Assembly: GCA_015152475.1 (NCBI GenBank)
Contig: SUTW01000006.1
Location: 78,372-142,371, forward strand
From: Cyanobacteria bacterium SIG30
GTDB taxonomy: Bacteria > Cyanobacteriota > Vampirovibrionia > Gastranaerophilales > Gastranaerophilaceae
DNA length: 64,000 nucleotides
Direction: 5' to 3'
Shown: positions 54,725 to 63,282 of the stretch, piece by piece
Layout of the letters: every line of letters starts with the position of its first letter
Numbering within the stretch: position 1 is the first letter of the stretch
Notes under the pieces: generated by a model
Database searches by the model: none
What the model was told of the DNA's origin: nothing
Seen by the model: the letters and a program-made list of their open reading frames with translations, nothing else
Program-made: the position numbers and the translations under genes

Positions 54725-55741
54725 TTAAACTGTCTGACATTTTTGTCTAAGTCTTGACATTGCGAAATCAACTTTATCAAGTTCGAGACGCTTTTCACCA
54801 AGCAATATTTCTTCAGCTTGTTCAAGAATCTTAACTGTCATTAAACCATTTTCACCGTTAGAACGAGGCGTCTTACCTTCTTCAATACATTTAATAAAAT
54901 GCTCGCATTCAAGTTTAAGTGGCTCGATTTCAAGATAATCCATAACTTCAATATTATTAGAATTAGGTGATAAATTATCGTAAACTCTGAGTTTTTTATC
55001 AGCAACAGTATCATCCAGAATCGCTGTCATTTTTTCTCCACGAACAAGCAGTGAGACATGTTTTTGGGGAGTAATCCAGCTATCTGAAATTTGCGCAACA
55101 ATGCCATCTTCATATTCCAACGTAAGGTGTGTGATATCAAAAATATTTTCTTTTCGAGTCGCACAACCAGTTGCATTCAAGATTCTTGTTGGTTCCTTGC
55201 CTAGAATATGAGAAACCATAGAAACATCATGAGGCGCTAAATCCCACATAACACTTCTGTCGTTTGCAAAATAGTTTACATTCAATCTATCAGATTGAAC
55301 ATACTTAATTTTACCCAAAACACCTTGTTCGACAAGCATTTTCAAGCGATTAACAGCAGGATGGTACAATAATAAATGTCCAACCATCAAAACAAGATTT
55401 TTTTCAGTTGCAACTTTATTGAGTTCATAAGCTTCTTTGTAAACAGTTGAAATAGGTTTTTCTATATAAACATGCTTACCTGCTTCAAGTGCCTTAATTG
55501 CAAAATTATAATGTGTATGGCTTGGTGTAACAACGCAAATCGCCTTAATATCAGGGTCATTAATAACATCGTCATAACAAGAAGTTGTCTTAATTTCAGG
55601 ATATAATTCCTTCATTTTTTTAAGATTTTCAACATCTAAATCACAAACAGTATTTAGCGCATTTAGATTATAAAAGTTTCTAACAATGTTTTTTCCCCAG
55701 ACGCCACAACCGACGACTGCAACAAATTTCTTTTTTTCCAT
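54725..55741 (-). CDS. Gfo/Idh/MocA-family sugar oxidoreductase
   Basis: NAD(P)-dependent dehydrogenase, 338 residues: Rossmann GCGVWGKN at the N-terminus, the catalytic EKP motif (YIEKPIST), and DLAPHDVSM (the usual D/H position). Closest in feel to UDP-sugar 3-dehydrogenases of surface-glycan pathways (WlbA/WbpB type), fitting the divergent WecG/TagA gene next to it. A promoter ends six bases before its ATG. Confidence 0.85.
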   Translation of the reverse strand: MEKKKFVAVVGCGVWGKNIVRNFYNLNALNTVCDLDVENLKKMKELYPEIKTTSCYDDVINDPDIKAICVVTPSHTHYNFAIKALEAGKHVYIEKPISTVYKEAYELNKVATEKNLVLMVGHLLLYHPAVNRLKMLVEQGVLGKIKYVQSDRLNVNYFANDRSVMWDLAPHDVSMVSHILGKEPTRILNATGCATRKENIFDITHLTLEYEDGIVAQISDSWITPQKHVSLLVRGEKMTAILDDTVADKKLRVYDNLSPNSNNIEVMDYLEIEPLKLECEHFIKCIEEGKTPRSNGENGLMTVKILEQAEEILLGEKRLELDKVDFAMSRLRQKCQTV

Positions 55742-55747
55742 ACCCTT

Positions 55748-55775
55748 ATTGTATAAAATTAAAAAATTAAGTCAA
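55748..55775 (-). promoter_or_regulatory. Leaderless promoter of the Gfo/Idh gene
   Basis: Minus strand TTGACT (55775-55770), 16 bases, TACAAT (55753-55748), six bases, ATG (55741). No separate ribosome-binding site other than the overlapping AAGGGT. Confidence 0.65.
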
Positions 55776-55788
55776 ATTAAGATTGTGT

Positions 55789-55800
55789 TAAAATGTTTAT
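55789..55800 (+). promoter_or_regulatory. -10 element six bases before the WecG/TagA gene
   Basis: TAAAAT at 55789-55794, then GTTTAT and the ATG at 55801. The -35 region is shared with the divergent Gfo/Idh promoter and is weak (TTAAGT at 55767). Confidence 0.45.
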
Positions 55801-56529
55801 ATGAAAGAGAATATTTTAATTCAGGGTATAAAAATTGACTTAGTCAACAAAGAAGAAGCCTTAAAAAAAGTTGAAAACACAATAAAATCAACACAAAATA
55901 TGCAAATTGTCACACTAAACCCGGAAATGGTAATCAAGGCATCCAAACAAGATGATTTTAAAGAAATATTAAATAAAGCTGAATTAACCATAATGGACGG
56001 TGTTGGTATAAAAATTGCACTAAAATTAAAAGGAATAAATTTAGAGAATACAAGAGGAATTGATTTTTCTTATGAATTATTAAAATTAGCCGATAAAAAT
56101 AATTTCAAAGTCGGATTTCTTGGAACAGATGAAGAAACTTTACAAAAAGCTGTTACAAATATAAAAAAAGATTTAAAGAATCTTAATATAGTTTATATTC
56201 AAAATGGCTTTTTCGATGATGAAGAAAAAATAATAAACGACATAAAAAATGTATCGCCACAAATTTTACTTTGCGCTCTAGGTTCACCAAAACAAGAATT
56301 CTTAAACTACAAATTAAAAAATATTCTTACAAATTGTATAACAATAGGTGTTGGTGGCAGTTTTGATGTATGGGCAGGCAAAGTATGCGAAGCGCCAAAA
56401 ATATGGCAAAAATTAGGCCTTGAATGGTTATACAGAACAATAAAACAACCTGAAAGATTCAAGAGAATTTTCCCAACTTTGCCAATATTTCTTTTTCGAA
56501 GTATAATTGATATGGGACGAAGGTTTTAG
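55801..56529 (+). CDS. WecG/TagA/CpsF-family glycosyltransferase
   Basis: Family that adds N-acetylmannosamine or a related sugar to an undecaprenyl-linked acceptor, for wall polymer or surface glycan. 242 residues with the motifs TLNPEMV, MDGVGI and GSPKQEF, and a C-terminal amphipathic region (about 195-242). It runs into a transketolase N-terminal gene after 10 bases. Confidence 0.88.
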   Translation: MKENILIQGIKIDLVNKEEALKKVENTIKSTQNMQIVTLNPEMVIKASKQDDFKEILNKAELTIMDGVGIKIALKLKGINLENTRGIDFSYELLKLADKNNFKVGFLGTDEETLQKAVTNIKKDLKNLNIVYIQNGFFDDEEKIINDIKNVSPQILLCALGSPKQEFLNYKLKNILTNCITIGVGGSFDVWAGKVCEAPKIWQKLGLEWLYRTIKQPERFKRIFPTLPIFLFRSIIDMGRRF

Positions 56530-56539
56530 AAGGAATAAA

Positions 56540-57370
56540 ATGTCAAAAAGTATTCAAGAGTTAAAAGATTTTGCAAAACAAGTCAGAATAGATATATTAA
56601 AGATGGTATATGGCGCAAAATCAGGACATTTGGGGGGTTCTCTGTCATGTACAGATATTTTAGCTGTGCTGTATAACAATATTTTAAACGTACCAAAAGA
56701 CTGGAAAAACAATCCTGATTTTGAAAAAAGAGATATTTTTGTATTATCAAAAGGTCATGCAAGCCCAGCATTATACGCAACTCTTGCACATTGTGGCTTT
56801 TTCCCAACAGATGAACTTAAAACGTTTAGAAAATTAGGCACAAGATTACAAGGGCATCCTTGCCTAATTACAAAACTTGAAGGAATTGAAACTTCAACAG
56901 GCTCACTTGGACAAGGTTTATCAATAGCTGTTGGTATGGCCTTAGGAAAAAAACTAGACAATATAAATTCAAAAACATATGTTTTATTGGGTGATGGCGA
57001 AATGCAGGAAGGAAGTGTTTGGGAAGCACTTATGAATGCATCACATAGGAAACTCGACAACCTAATTGTCATAATAGACAAAAATGGTTTACAAATAGAC
57101 GGCGAAACATCAAAAGTCAAAAACATTGACCCATTAGATAAAAAACTTGAATCATTTGGCTTTAAAACAATTGAAATAAATGGACACAATTTTGAAGATA
57201 TAGAAAAAGCCTTAATTGAAGGCAAAAATTCAAATAAACCATTCGCCATTATTGCAAACACAATTAAAGGCAAAGGTGTATCATTTATGGAAAACAATGC
57301 AGGTTGGCATGGAAAAGCGCCTGGCGAAGAAGACTACAAAAAAGCATTAGAGGAGCTTCAAAATGCTTAA
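56540..57370 (+). CDS. Transketolase, N-terminal subunit
   Basis: N-terminal half of transketolase, encoded as a separate chain. 276 residues starting at 56540 (MSKSIQELKDF; AGAAGGAA upstream): GHLGGSLSC, SKGHASPALYA, GSLGQGLSIAVGMA, and the thiamine-diphosphate site GDGEMQEGSVWEA...KNGLQIDG. It overlaps the C-terminal gene by eight bases. Split transketolases are usual in many anaerobes. It may alternatively serve a related two-chain enzyme. Confidence 0.92.
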   Translation: MSKSIQELKDFAKQVRIDILKMVYGAKSGHLGGSLSCTDILAVLYNNILNVPKDWKNNPDFEKRDIFVLSKGHASPALYATLAHCGFFPTDELKTFRKLGTRLQGHPCLITKLEGIETSTGSLGQGLSIAVGMALGKKLDNINSKTYVLLGDGEMQEGSVWEALMNASHRKLDNLIVIIDKNGLQIDGETSKVKNIDPLDKKLESFGFKTIEINGHNFEDIEKALIEGKNSNKPFAIIANTIKGKGVSFMENNAGWHGKAPGEEDYKKALEELQNA

Positions 57371-58307
57371 AAAAATATCTGAGATACAATCACCAAGAAA
57401 AGCTTATGGTGAAACATTGGTTGAACTTGGTAAGAAAAATAAAAACATAGTTGTTTTAGATGCTGATTTAGCATGCTCAACTCAAACCTGCATGTTTGAA
57501 AAAGAATTTCCGGAAAGATTTTTTGATGCAGGCATAGCAGAACAAGATATGATGACAACAGCAGTTGGCCTGTCACTTACAGGAAAAATTGCCTTTGTCA
57601 GCACATTTGCTATGTTTGCAAGTGCAAGATGTCTTGACCAGGTCAGAAATTCAATATGTTATCAAAAAGCAAATGTAAAAATCGTTGCAACTCATGGCGG
57701 AATTACTGTTGGAGAAGATGGTGCAAGTCATCAAGCATTAGAAGATGTTGCATTTATGAGAAATTTACCCAATATGACAGTTATTGTGCCTGCTGATTAT
57801 ACAGAAGTAAAACAAGCCATAAAATATGCAAGCGAAACTGATGGTCCATTTTATATTAGAATCGCAAGAGGCAATATTCAAACAATATTTGATGAAAAAG
57901 AATACAAATTTAATCCAGATAAATCAGTAACAATAAAAGAGGGTTCCGATTTAACAATCATAACAAATGGAGAAGAACTTTTAGAAACAATTAAATGTGC
58001 TGAACTTTTAGAAAAAGATGGAATCGAAGCGCAAATTATACATATACCTGTTGTAAAACCTTTGCCAAATGACATTATCCAAAAAATAGAAAAAACACCA
58101 CTTATTGTAACTGTTGAAAACCACAGCATTATTGGTGGCTTAGGTAGCGCAATATGCGAATTAACAGCAGAAAACAAACCGGTAAAAGTTTTAAGAATAG
58201 GAACAAATGATGTCTTTGGCCAAAGCGGAGAACAAAGGACGTTAATGGAATATTATGAATTAACTGCAGAAAAAATTTACAAAAAAATCAAAGGGATTTT
58301 AAGCTAA
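57363..58307 (+). CDS. Transketolase, C-terminal subunit
   Basis: C-terminal half with the pyrimidine-binding and the regulatory domain, 314 residues. Visible are DADLACSTQT, FDAGIAEQDMMTTAVGLSL (catalytic Glu), HGGITVGEDGASHQALEDVA, and VENHSIIGGLGSA. With the previous gene it makes a complete transketolase of the pentose phosphate pathway. Its stop overlaps the ftsE start (TAATG). Confidence 0.92.
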   Translation: MLKKISEIQSPRKAYGETLVELGKKNKNIVVLDADLACSTQTCMFEKEFPERFFDAGIAEQDMMTTAVGLSLTGKIAFVSTFAMFASARCLDQVRNSICYQKANVKIVATHGGITVGEDGASHQALEDVAFMRNLPNMTVIVPADYTEVKQAIKYASETDGPFYIRIARGNIQTIFDEKEYKFNPDKSVTIKEGSDLTIITNGEELLETIKCAELLEKDGIEAQIIHIPVVKPLPNDIIQKIEKTPLIVTVENHSIIGGLGSAICELTAENKPVKVLRIGTNDVFGQSGEQRTLMEYYELTAEKIYKKIKGILS

Positions 58308-58981
58308 TGATAAAGATTAAGGATTTATACAAACAATACAAAAATAAACTTGCACTTTGCAACATTAATTTGCATATCAAACCAGGTGAATTTGTATTTT
58401 TGACAGGTACATCAGGGGCTGGCAAATCAACATTGATGAAAATGTTATATATGGAAGAAACACCGACAAGAGGAAGTGTTATTGTAGGTGGAATTGATAC
58501 AGCAAAATTAGACCCAAATAAAATTCCAAGTCTAAGACGTTGTATGGGAATAGTTTTTCAGGATTATAAATTACTTCAAAACCACAATGTTTATGACAAC
58601 ATTGCATATGTTTTAAGAACACAAGGAATTGCTTCACGCGAAATTGAGGCAAGAGTTGTTGGGGCACTTAGGGTTGTAGGTTTATACGACAAAATGAAAT
58701 CAAAACCAAGCGAATTATCTGGTGGCGAACAACAAAGGGTAAGCATTGCACGCGCAATTGTTAACGGACCACCTTTATTAATTGCAGACGAACCAACAGG
58801 AAACTTAGACCCAAATAATTCAATGGAAATTATGCAAATTTTAGAACAAGTAAATCAAAGGGGAATAACTATTCTTGTTGCAACACACGATAGAGCAATG
58901 GTTAATTATTTCAGAAAAAGAGTTATAACCCTTGATGCAGGACAAATTGTAAGAGATGTTGAGGCAGGTACATATGACTAG
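58307..58981 (+). CDS. ftsE: Cell-division ATP-binding protein FtsE
   Basis: ABC ATPase that works with FtsX in regulation of cell-wall hydrolases at division. 224 residues: Walker A GTSGAGKS, signature LSGGEQQRVS, Walker B LLIADEPTGNLD, and the H-loop ATHDR. It starts on the last base of the transketolase stop. It overlaps ftsX by eight bases. Confidence 0.95.
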   Translation: MIKIKDLYKQYKNKLALCNINLHIKPGEFVFLTGTSGAGKSTLMKMLYMEETPTRGSVIVGGIDTAKLDPNKIPSLRRCMGIVFQDYKLLQNHNVYDNIAYVLRTQGIASREIEARVVGALRVVGLYDKMKSKPSELSGGEQQRVSIARAIVNGPPLLIADEPTGNLDPNNSMEIMQILEQVNQRGITILVATHDRAMVNYFRKRVITLDAGQIVRDVEAGTYD

Positions 58982-59888
58982 AGGCTCAAGAAGACAATAT
59001 TTAAAACAAAAAATAAAATCACATATACCAAAAGACTGGCTTACAGAACTAAGAATAACTTACAGAATAATTGCAGAAGTTGTAAAAAGTATTGGAAGAA
59101 CCGGTCTTATAAACATAGCAATCATCACAACACTTGCTGCGATTTTGACAATTTTTGGCACAATATTCAGAACAACTTTATCTGTTTCAAGTATAGTAAA
59201 TGAAATGGGAAGCGTTCTTGAAATCTCAGCTTATTTAAGTCCAAATGCCGACGTAAATACAACTGTTAAAGAAATTAAGAAAATCGAAAATGTTGTAAGA
59301 GTACAATACATACCAAAAGAACAATCTTGGGAAGAACTCAAAAAAGAACTTGATGTCCCGGATATTTCAAACCCTCTACCAGATACATTACATATAAAAG
59401 TTAAAACACCAGAAAAAATTGAAGAAGTTATGAAAAATATGAAAAATATTTCTGGCATTAACGATATGAGCTATGCAAAAGATTTGGTACAAAAATTCAA
59501 AGTCATTGACAAAATAAGCCACACAATAACTTTTATTGTCATAATCGTTGTTTGTATTTTAACGGTTACTGTCATAAACAATACTATTGAACTTGTAATC
59601 CAATCAAGAAAAGAAGAAATTGAAATTATGAGGTTAATGGGTGTAAGCAACTGGTATATTAAATTCCCACTCATATTGCAAGGCGCGATATATGGGTTCT
59701 TAGGTGCAATATTGGCTGTTATACCAATAAATATAGTTCAAAATTATCTGCAAAAAATGCATGCATATTTCATGATGCCTTGTTATTCATACGCACAAGC
59801 ACTTACAATATTTTCAGTATTAATACTTGGTGTTGCATTTTCTGCAAGTGGAAGTTTTATAAGTATCAAAAAACACTTGTTGACATAA
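58974..59888 (+). CDS. ftsX: Cell-division protein FtsX
   Basis: Membrane partner of FtsE. 304 residues from 58974 (MTRGSRRQ); 58956 would be an in-frame longer alternative. Four membrane helices (about 45-70, 190-210, 235-260, 280-300) and an extracellular domain after the first, with VRVQYIPKEQSWEEL near it, typical. Eight-base overlap with ftsE; a peptidoglycan hydrolase (often next to it) is not present. Confidence 0.93.
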   Translation: MTRGSRRQYLKQKIKSHIPKDWLTELRITYRIIAEVVKSIGRTGLINIAIITTLAAILTIFGTIFRTTLSVSSIVNEMGSVLEISAYLSPNADVNTTVKEIKKIENVVRVQYIPKEQSWEELKKELDVPDISNPLPDTLHIKVKTPEKIEEVMKNMKNISGINDMSYAKDLVQKFKVIDKISHTITFIVIIVVCILTVTVINNTIELVIQSRKEEIEIMRLMGVSNWYIKFPLILQGAIYGFLGAILAVIPINIVQNYLQKMHAYFMMPCYSYAQALTIFSVLILGVAFSASGSFISIKKHLLT

Positions 59889-59916
59889 TTTTGCCAATAA
59901 GAACAGAAATATAAGC

Positions 59917-59970
59917 ATTTAAATCTTTAGAAGGTCTAAATACAAATAAGGCTATCTAAAGATTTTAAAT
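59917..59970. repeat. Large inverted repeat around the stop of the small gene
   Basis: ATTTAAATCTTTAGA (59917-59931) and TCTAAAGATTTTAAAT (59955-59970) are complementary apart from one bulge, separated by 23 bases. There is no T-run, so it is not a typical terminator. It overlaps the last codons of the gene at 59936-60169. Confidence 0.55.
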
Positions 59971-60169
59971 ATTCGTATCCAACACCAGCTTCTGATAATT
60001 CTTCAGCACTCAAACCAAAAAGAGTAATAAGGCTTTTAGCTTCATTTTTCTGTTTAATATCAGAATTTATACTATTTAAGCAACCCTTAACTTTATAAAG
60101 AGCTGATTCACGAGTCATAAATAATGAGGAATTTGTTTTATGTAATATTCTTTTTTTCGATTTACCCAT
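59936..60169 (-). CDS. Small basic protein of unknown function
   Basis: 77 residues from the ATG at 60169 (MGKSKKRIL); the open frame continues upstream to 60199 but the extra part overlaps a likely promoter (GATACT seven bases before the ATG, TTTACT 17 bases further). Basic N-terminal half, then a helical LITLFGLSAEELSEAG. Not recognised. It lies between ftsX (convergent) and a uridine-kinase-like gene. Confidence 0.55.
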   Translation of the reverse strand: MGKSKKRILHKTNSSLFMTRESALYKVKGCLNSINSDIKQKNEAKSLITLFGLSAEELSEAGVGYEYLKSLDSLICI

Positions 60170-60231
60170 TGAAATAAGTATCCAACAAATTAAATTCAAA
60201 GTAAATAAAATGTGTAAAAATGTAAAAAATT

Positions 60232-61098
60232 TTATCCTTCTTGGAAATTATTAGTAATTATTTTCAGATATTCTAAAATATCAGCAAAATAACCCAAATC
60301 ACATTCGCCACTTGCAATAATTTCACATTTATCTCTAAATGTTCTAACATATTTTTCGCCGGCTTCCTTGACATATTTCCAATGTCTTCTTGCATTATCC
60401 ATATCTTGATTTCTTGATTGAGCTCTATCCATAAAACGCTTTTCGCGCATTTTGTCAGGAATTTCAACATAAACTTTAATATCAAAAAGTTCATCTAGAT
60501 TATTGTAAAGAGAACACATTCCTTCAACAACAATAATTTTTTTGCTTTGTACAAGAACTTCGTTTGGAACACTAATACCAGTTCCATTGACAAGATATTT
60601 TGGGGCTTTTATGTCAATACCTTTTGACAATTTAATTAAATCATCACGCAACAAATCTAATTGAAAACTTTCAGGCGCATCAATATCATATCCGGCATCT
60701 CTAAGCGCATCAAAAGTTCCATGAACTTTAATTAAATCAGAAATATCATTAAAATAATTATCAGCATTCAGAATAGAAACAGGAAGATTTAATCTTTCAA
60801 TTGATTCTTTAATAGCATCACATATGGTTGTTTTACCAGAAGCAGACTCGCCGGTCAGAGCAATTAAAATTCTATCTTCTGGTCTATTGATAAGTCTTTT
60901 TAAGAAATTTGAAAGAAAATCATGTTTAATGTCAACTAAAAGTTGTTTTTCAGCCCTTTTGTCATATGCAATTACTTGTCTAAATTTAGTAAGTAAATAA
61001 AAGGCAAGAAACTCGCGTCCAATTTTTGTATTAAAATTAGGCTTTTGTATTTTTTCGTTATTGGCACTAACTGTCAATTCTTCCAGCAAATTATTCAT
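60232..61098 (-). CDS. Uridine kinase/phosphoribulokinase-like P-loop NTPase (copy B)
   Basis: 288 residues, paralogue of the protein at 40548-41387. An N-terminal extension of about 80 residues precedes Walker A GESASGKTT; NADNYFNDIS, DAPESFQLDLLRDDL and VVEGMCSLY follow as in the Udk/PRK kinases. The RFMDRAQSRNQ lid has the usual basic residues. Substrate not known. TATAAA lies seven bases before the ATG on the minus strand, another candidate leaderless start. A true uridine kinase is shorter by the extension. Confidence 0.82.
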   Translation of the reverse strand: MNNLLEELTVSANNEKIQKPNFNTKIGREFLAFYLLTKFRQVIAYDKRAEKQLLVDIKHDFLSNFLKRLINRPEDRILIALTGESASGKTTICDAIKESIERLNLPVSILNADNYFNDISDLIKVHGTFDALRDAGYDIDAPESFQLDLLRDDLIKLSKGIDIKAPKYLVNGTGISVPNEVLVQSKKIIVVEGMCSLYNNLDELFDIKVYVEIPDKMREKRFMDRAQSRNQDMDNARRHWKYVKEAGEKYVRTFRDKCEIIASGECDLGYFADILEYLKIITNNFQEG

Positions 61099-61134
61099 GA
61101 TGTTGTTTATAATACACCTAAAAAAAATTTTTTG

Positions 61135-61734
61135 CTATACACTCTCTTCATATTTTTTTATTTTAAGAGAAATTGCTCGGACCATCTTTGCATTTTCAAG
61201 CTTTGCAGCCAATCTTAAAGCTTGATTTAAATCAGCCAAAACAAGTTCATTATCCTTTAATAAAGATGCAATATTTGCTTTTTCGATATGTGCCGAAATG
61301 TTTTCAGGAGAAAATACGGTCACATATTTTGCATCTTTATATGCATTTTTGTAATCACCAATTTCCTTATAAAGTCTCATTCTGTATTCATAAAATTCAA
61401 CTCTGTCAGGTTTTAATAATAATGCGGAAGTCAAATCCTTAATCGCATCTTTGAAACCATGCAATTTTGATTTAGCAATAGCTCTAAAATAAAAATATTC
61501 TGGCTGTTGGTTATTAAGTTTTATAGCCTTATCAAGAGATACAACAGCCTCAACATAATTTCCTTCACTTTCTTTATTGACACTATCTTCAAAAAAATCA
61601 TTTGCCAGTTTTAATCTTCTTTTATATAAACCGCCTTCAATACTTAAGGCAAATCGTAGCCAAAAATATAAAACAAGAAGCAAAATTAAAACAATTATCA
61701 AAATTATTCTAGTTATGTCATTTAAATCAAACAT
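61135..61734 (-). CDS. Membrane-anchored TPR protein
   Basis: 199 residues: one N-terminal membrane helix (about 8-28), then four tetratricopeptide repeats (EAVVSLDKAIKLNNQQPEY, DAIKDLTSALLLKPDRVEF, NAYKDAKYVTVFSPENISA and a partial). Similar in layout to the protein at 34772-35863, so one of several such anchors in the genome. Lies between the uridine-kinase-like and the M14 amidase-like genes on the same strand. Function unknown. Confidence 0.85.
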   Translation of the reverse strand: MFDLNDITRIILIIVLILLLVLYFWLRFALSIEGGLYKRRLKLANDFFEDSVNKESEGNYVEAVVSLDKAIKLNNQQPEYFYFRAIAKSKLHGFKDAIKDLTSALLLKPDRVEFYEYRMRLYKEIGDYKNAYKDAKYVTVFSPENISAHIEKANIASLLKDNELVLADLNQALRLAAKLENAKMVRAISLKIKKYEESV

Positions 61735-61761
61735 TATTAACTCCCTATAACAATTTTATTT

Positions 61762-62370
61762 TTAAAATTCATTTGCCAGATAATTAAATATTTTATCAAA
61801 TTTTAAAAATAAGTCATCTATTTTTTCATTCTCAGAAAGTTCTATAGTTATTGTTGGAATACCTCTTTCAATACCGGCATAAGTTCCAAAACTGCCGGGT
61901 GTTGGATAACCAATATCGCCTTCAACAGGATAATCCAAATAAGATGCAATTTTTGAAGCAAGAGGTTTTGTTATTTTACAATCCTTATGGCAATCATAAT
62001 TAACAAGCCTGAATGGTGCATGAATTGTAATAATTGCGTCAAAATTATATTTATTTAACAAATCAACAACAAACTTTGTTTCAACTTCACTGTTCGCACT
62101 GAAACCACCAAAATAATCAGATTCACAATCCGTTACAGTCCAATTTTTAGTTGGAAAATTACGATTTAAATCCACACCATTTGGATTTTTTCTTGTGTTT
62201 GACGAGTTTAGGCGAGGTACAAAAAATAATCTGTTTTTACAAACAAAATCTTTTTCGAGAAATTTATTTATTAAAATTTCCCCCTGAGGTTCGTCTCCAT
62301 GAACAACACCAATCACGAGTATTGTTTTATCGTAATTGGTGTTATTTTTTATAATAAGTTTTTCTTTCAT
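61762..62370 (-). CDS. M14-family zinc peptidase/amidase, MpaA-like
   Basis: 202 residues of the M14 carboxypeptidase superfamily: zinc ligands in GVVHGDEPQGE (H and E) and the later His of TIHAP, the substrate Arg/Asn in GVDLNRNFP, and the catalytic Glu in TIELSEN. The MpaA type removes DAP from murein tripeptides; the related AstE/AspA type acts on acyl-aspartate. MpaA-like is favoured by DLNRNFP and the short length. Its ATG overlaps the stop of the RpaB-like gene (TAATG), so the two are translated together. Confidence 0.82.
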   Translation of the reverse strand: MKEKLIIKNNTNYDKTILVIGVVHGDEPQGEILINKFLEKDFVCKNRLFFVPRLNSSNTRKNPNGVDLNRNFPTKNWTVTDCESDYFGGFSANSEVETKFVVDLLNKYNFDAIITIHAPFRLVNYDCHKDCKITKPLASKIASYLDYPVEGDIGYPTPGSFGTYAGIERGIPTITIELSENEKIDDLFLKFDKIFNYLANEF

Positions 62371-63116
62371 TAGTTGATTCTTGCAAACATATATCCAATA
62401 CCACGAGCAGTCAAAATAAGCTCAGGATTAGCTGGATCAGTTTCTAATTTTGAACGCAATCTTGAAATATGAACGTCAACAACACGTGTATCAATTCTGT
62501 GATCTGGTGGATAAGACCAAACATGTTGCAAGATTTCATTTCTTGAGAATGCTTGACCTGAATTATTAACCATTAATTCAAGCAGACTAAATTCCATACC
62601 AGTTAAACGAATACGTTCATTTTTTCTGTAAACTTGACGTCTTGCAGTGTCAATTTTAATGCTACCAGTTGTAATAACATTTTTTGTACCCTTGCCAGTT
62701 GGAGCCATAACTTCTTTGGCGTTAGTACGTCTTAAAACTGCTTTAACTCTTGCTTCAAGTTCTTTAGGGCTAAATGGTTTAATTACGTAATCATCTGCAC
62801 CAAGTTCAAGTCCAGTAATTCTTTCTGAAACATCGCCCAATGCTGTCAAAATAATTATAGGAACATCTGATGTGCGTCTAATTTCACGAGTTACACCATA
62901 ACCATCCATTTTAGGCATCATAACGTCTAAAACAACTAAGTCAGGGTTTGCTCTGTTATAAACCTCAACTGCTTCTTCGCCATCTTGAGCAGTAACGACA
63001 TCATATCCAACCATTTTCAAACGAGTTTCAAGAATTCTTCTGATACTTGCCTCGTCATCAACTACCAAAATTCTTTGTTTTGAATCACTAAGCTCATTTA
63101 AAGCTTCATCAGTCAT
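62370..63116 (-). CDS. OmpR-family response regulator, RpaB-like
   Basis: 248 residues: receiver domain with acidic pocket DDEAS, phospho-acceptor Asp in VVLDVMMPKMDG (about residue 64), the Thr of ILTALGD and the Lys of YVIKPFSPKEL; then a winged-helix DNA-binding domain ending HISRLRSKLE and ARGIGYMF. Very close to cyanobacterial RpaB (Ycf27), which controls light- and stress-responsive genes through the Hik33/NblS kinase. No kinase gene is next to it. GGATGTG-type ribosome-binding sequence (AAAGGATG) lies before the ATG. Confidence 0.9.
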   Translation of the reverse strand: MTDEALNELSDSKQRILVVDDEASIRRILETRLKMVGYDVVTAQDGEEAVEVYNRANPDLVVLDVMMPKMDGYGVTREIRRTSDVPIIILTALGDVSERITGLELGADDYVIKPFSPKELEARVKAVLRRTNAKEVMAPTGKGTKNVITTGSIKIDTARRQVYRKNERIRLTGMEFSLLELMVNNSGQAFSRNEILQHVWSYPPDHRIDTRVVDVHISRLRSKLETDPANPELILTARGIGYMFARIN

Positions 63117-63211
63117 CTTTGCACATCCTTTTCCTTAACTAACTATATTACAAAATATTTACTTTTATAAACTTATATTAACATAGTATTTTTAAAAAGT
63201 AAAATGTTTTT

Positions 63212-63242
63212 TTTAAAATAAAAACCGACTTATAAAGTCGGT
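63212..63242 (-). terminator. Terminator of the coiled-coil gene at 63283
   Basis: Minus strand ACCGACTT / AAGTCGGT stem with a 3-base loop, then TTTTATTTT. Confidence 0.85.
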
Positions 63243-63282
63243 CAAGTTAGTTTTATAATTTATATTCTTGGGTTATACATTT

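Noticed and set aside
60185-60231. RpaB-type (HLR1) direct repeats TTTACA-TT-TTTACA upstream of the small gene at 59936
   Set aside because: The repeats are eight bases apart, but HLR1 repeats are ten bases apart, and T/A-rich sequence gives such matches by chance.
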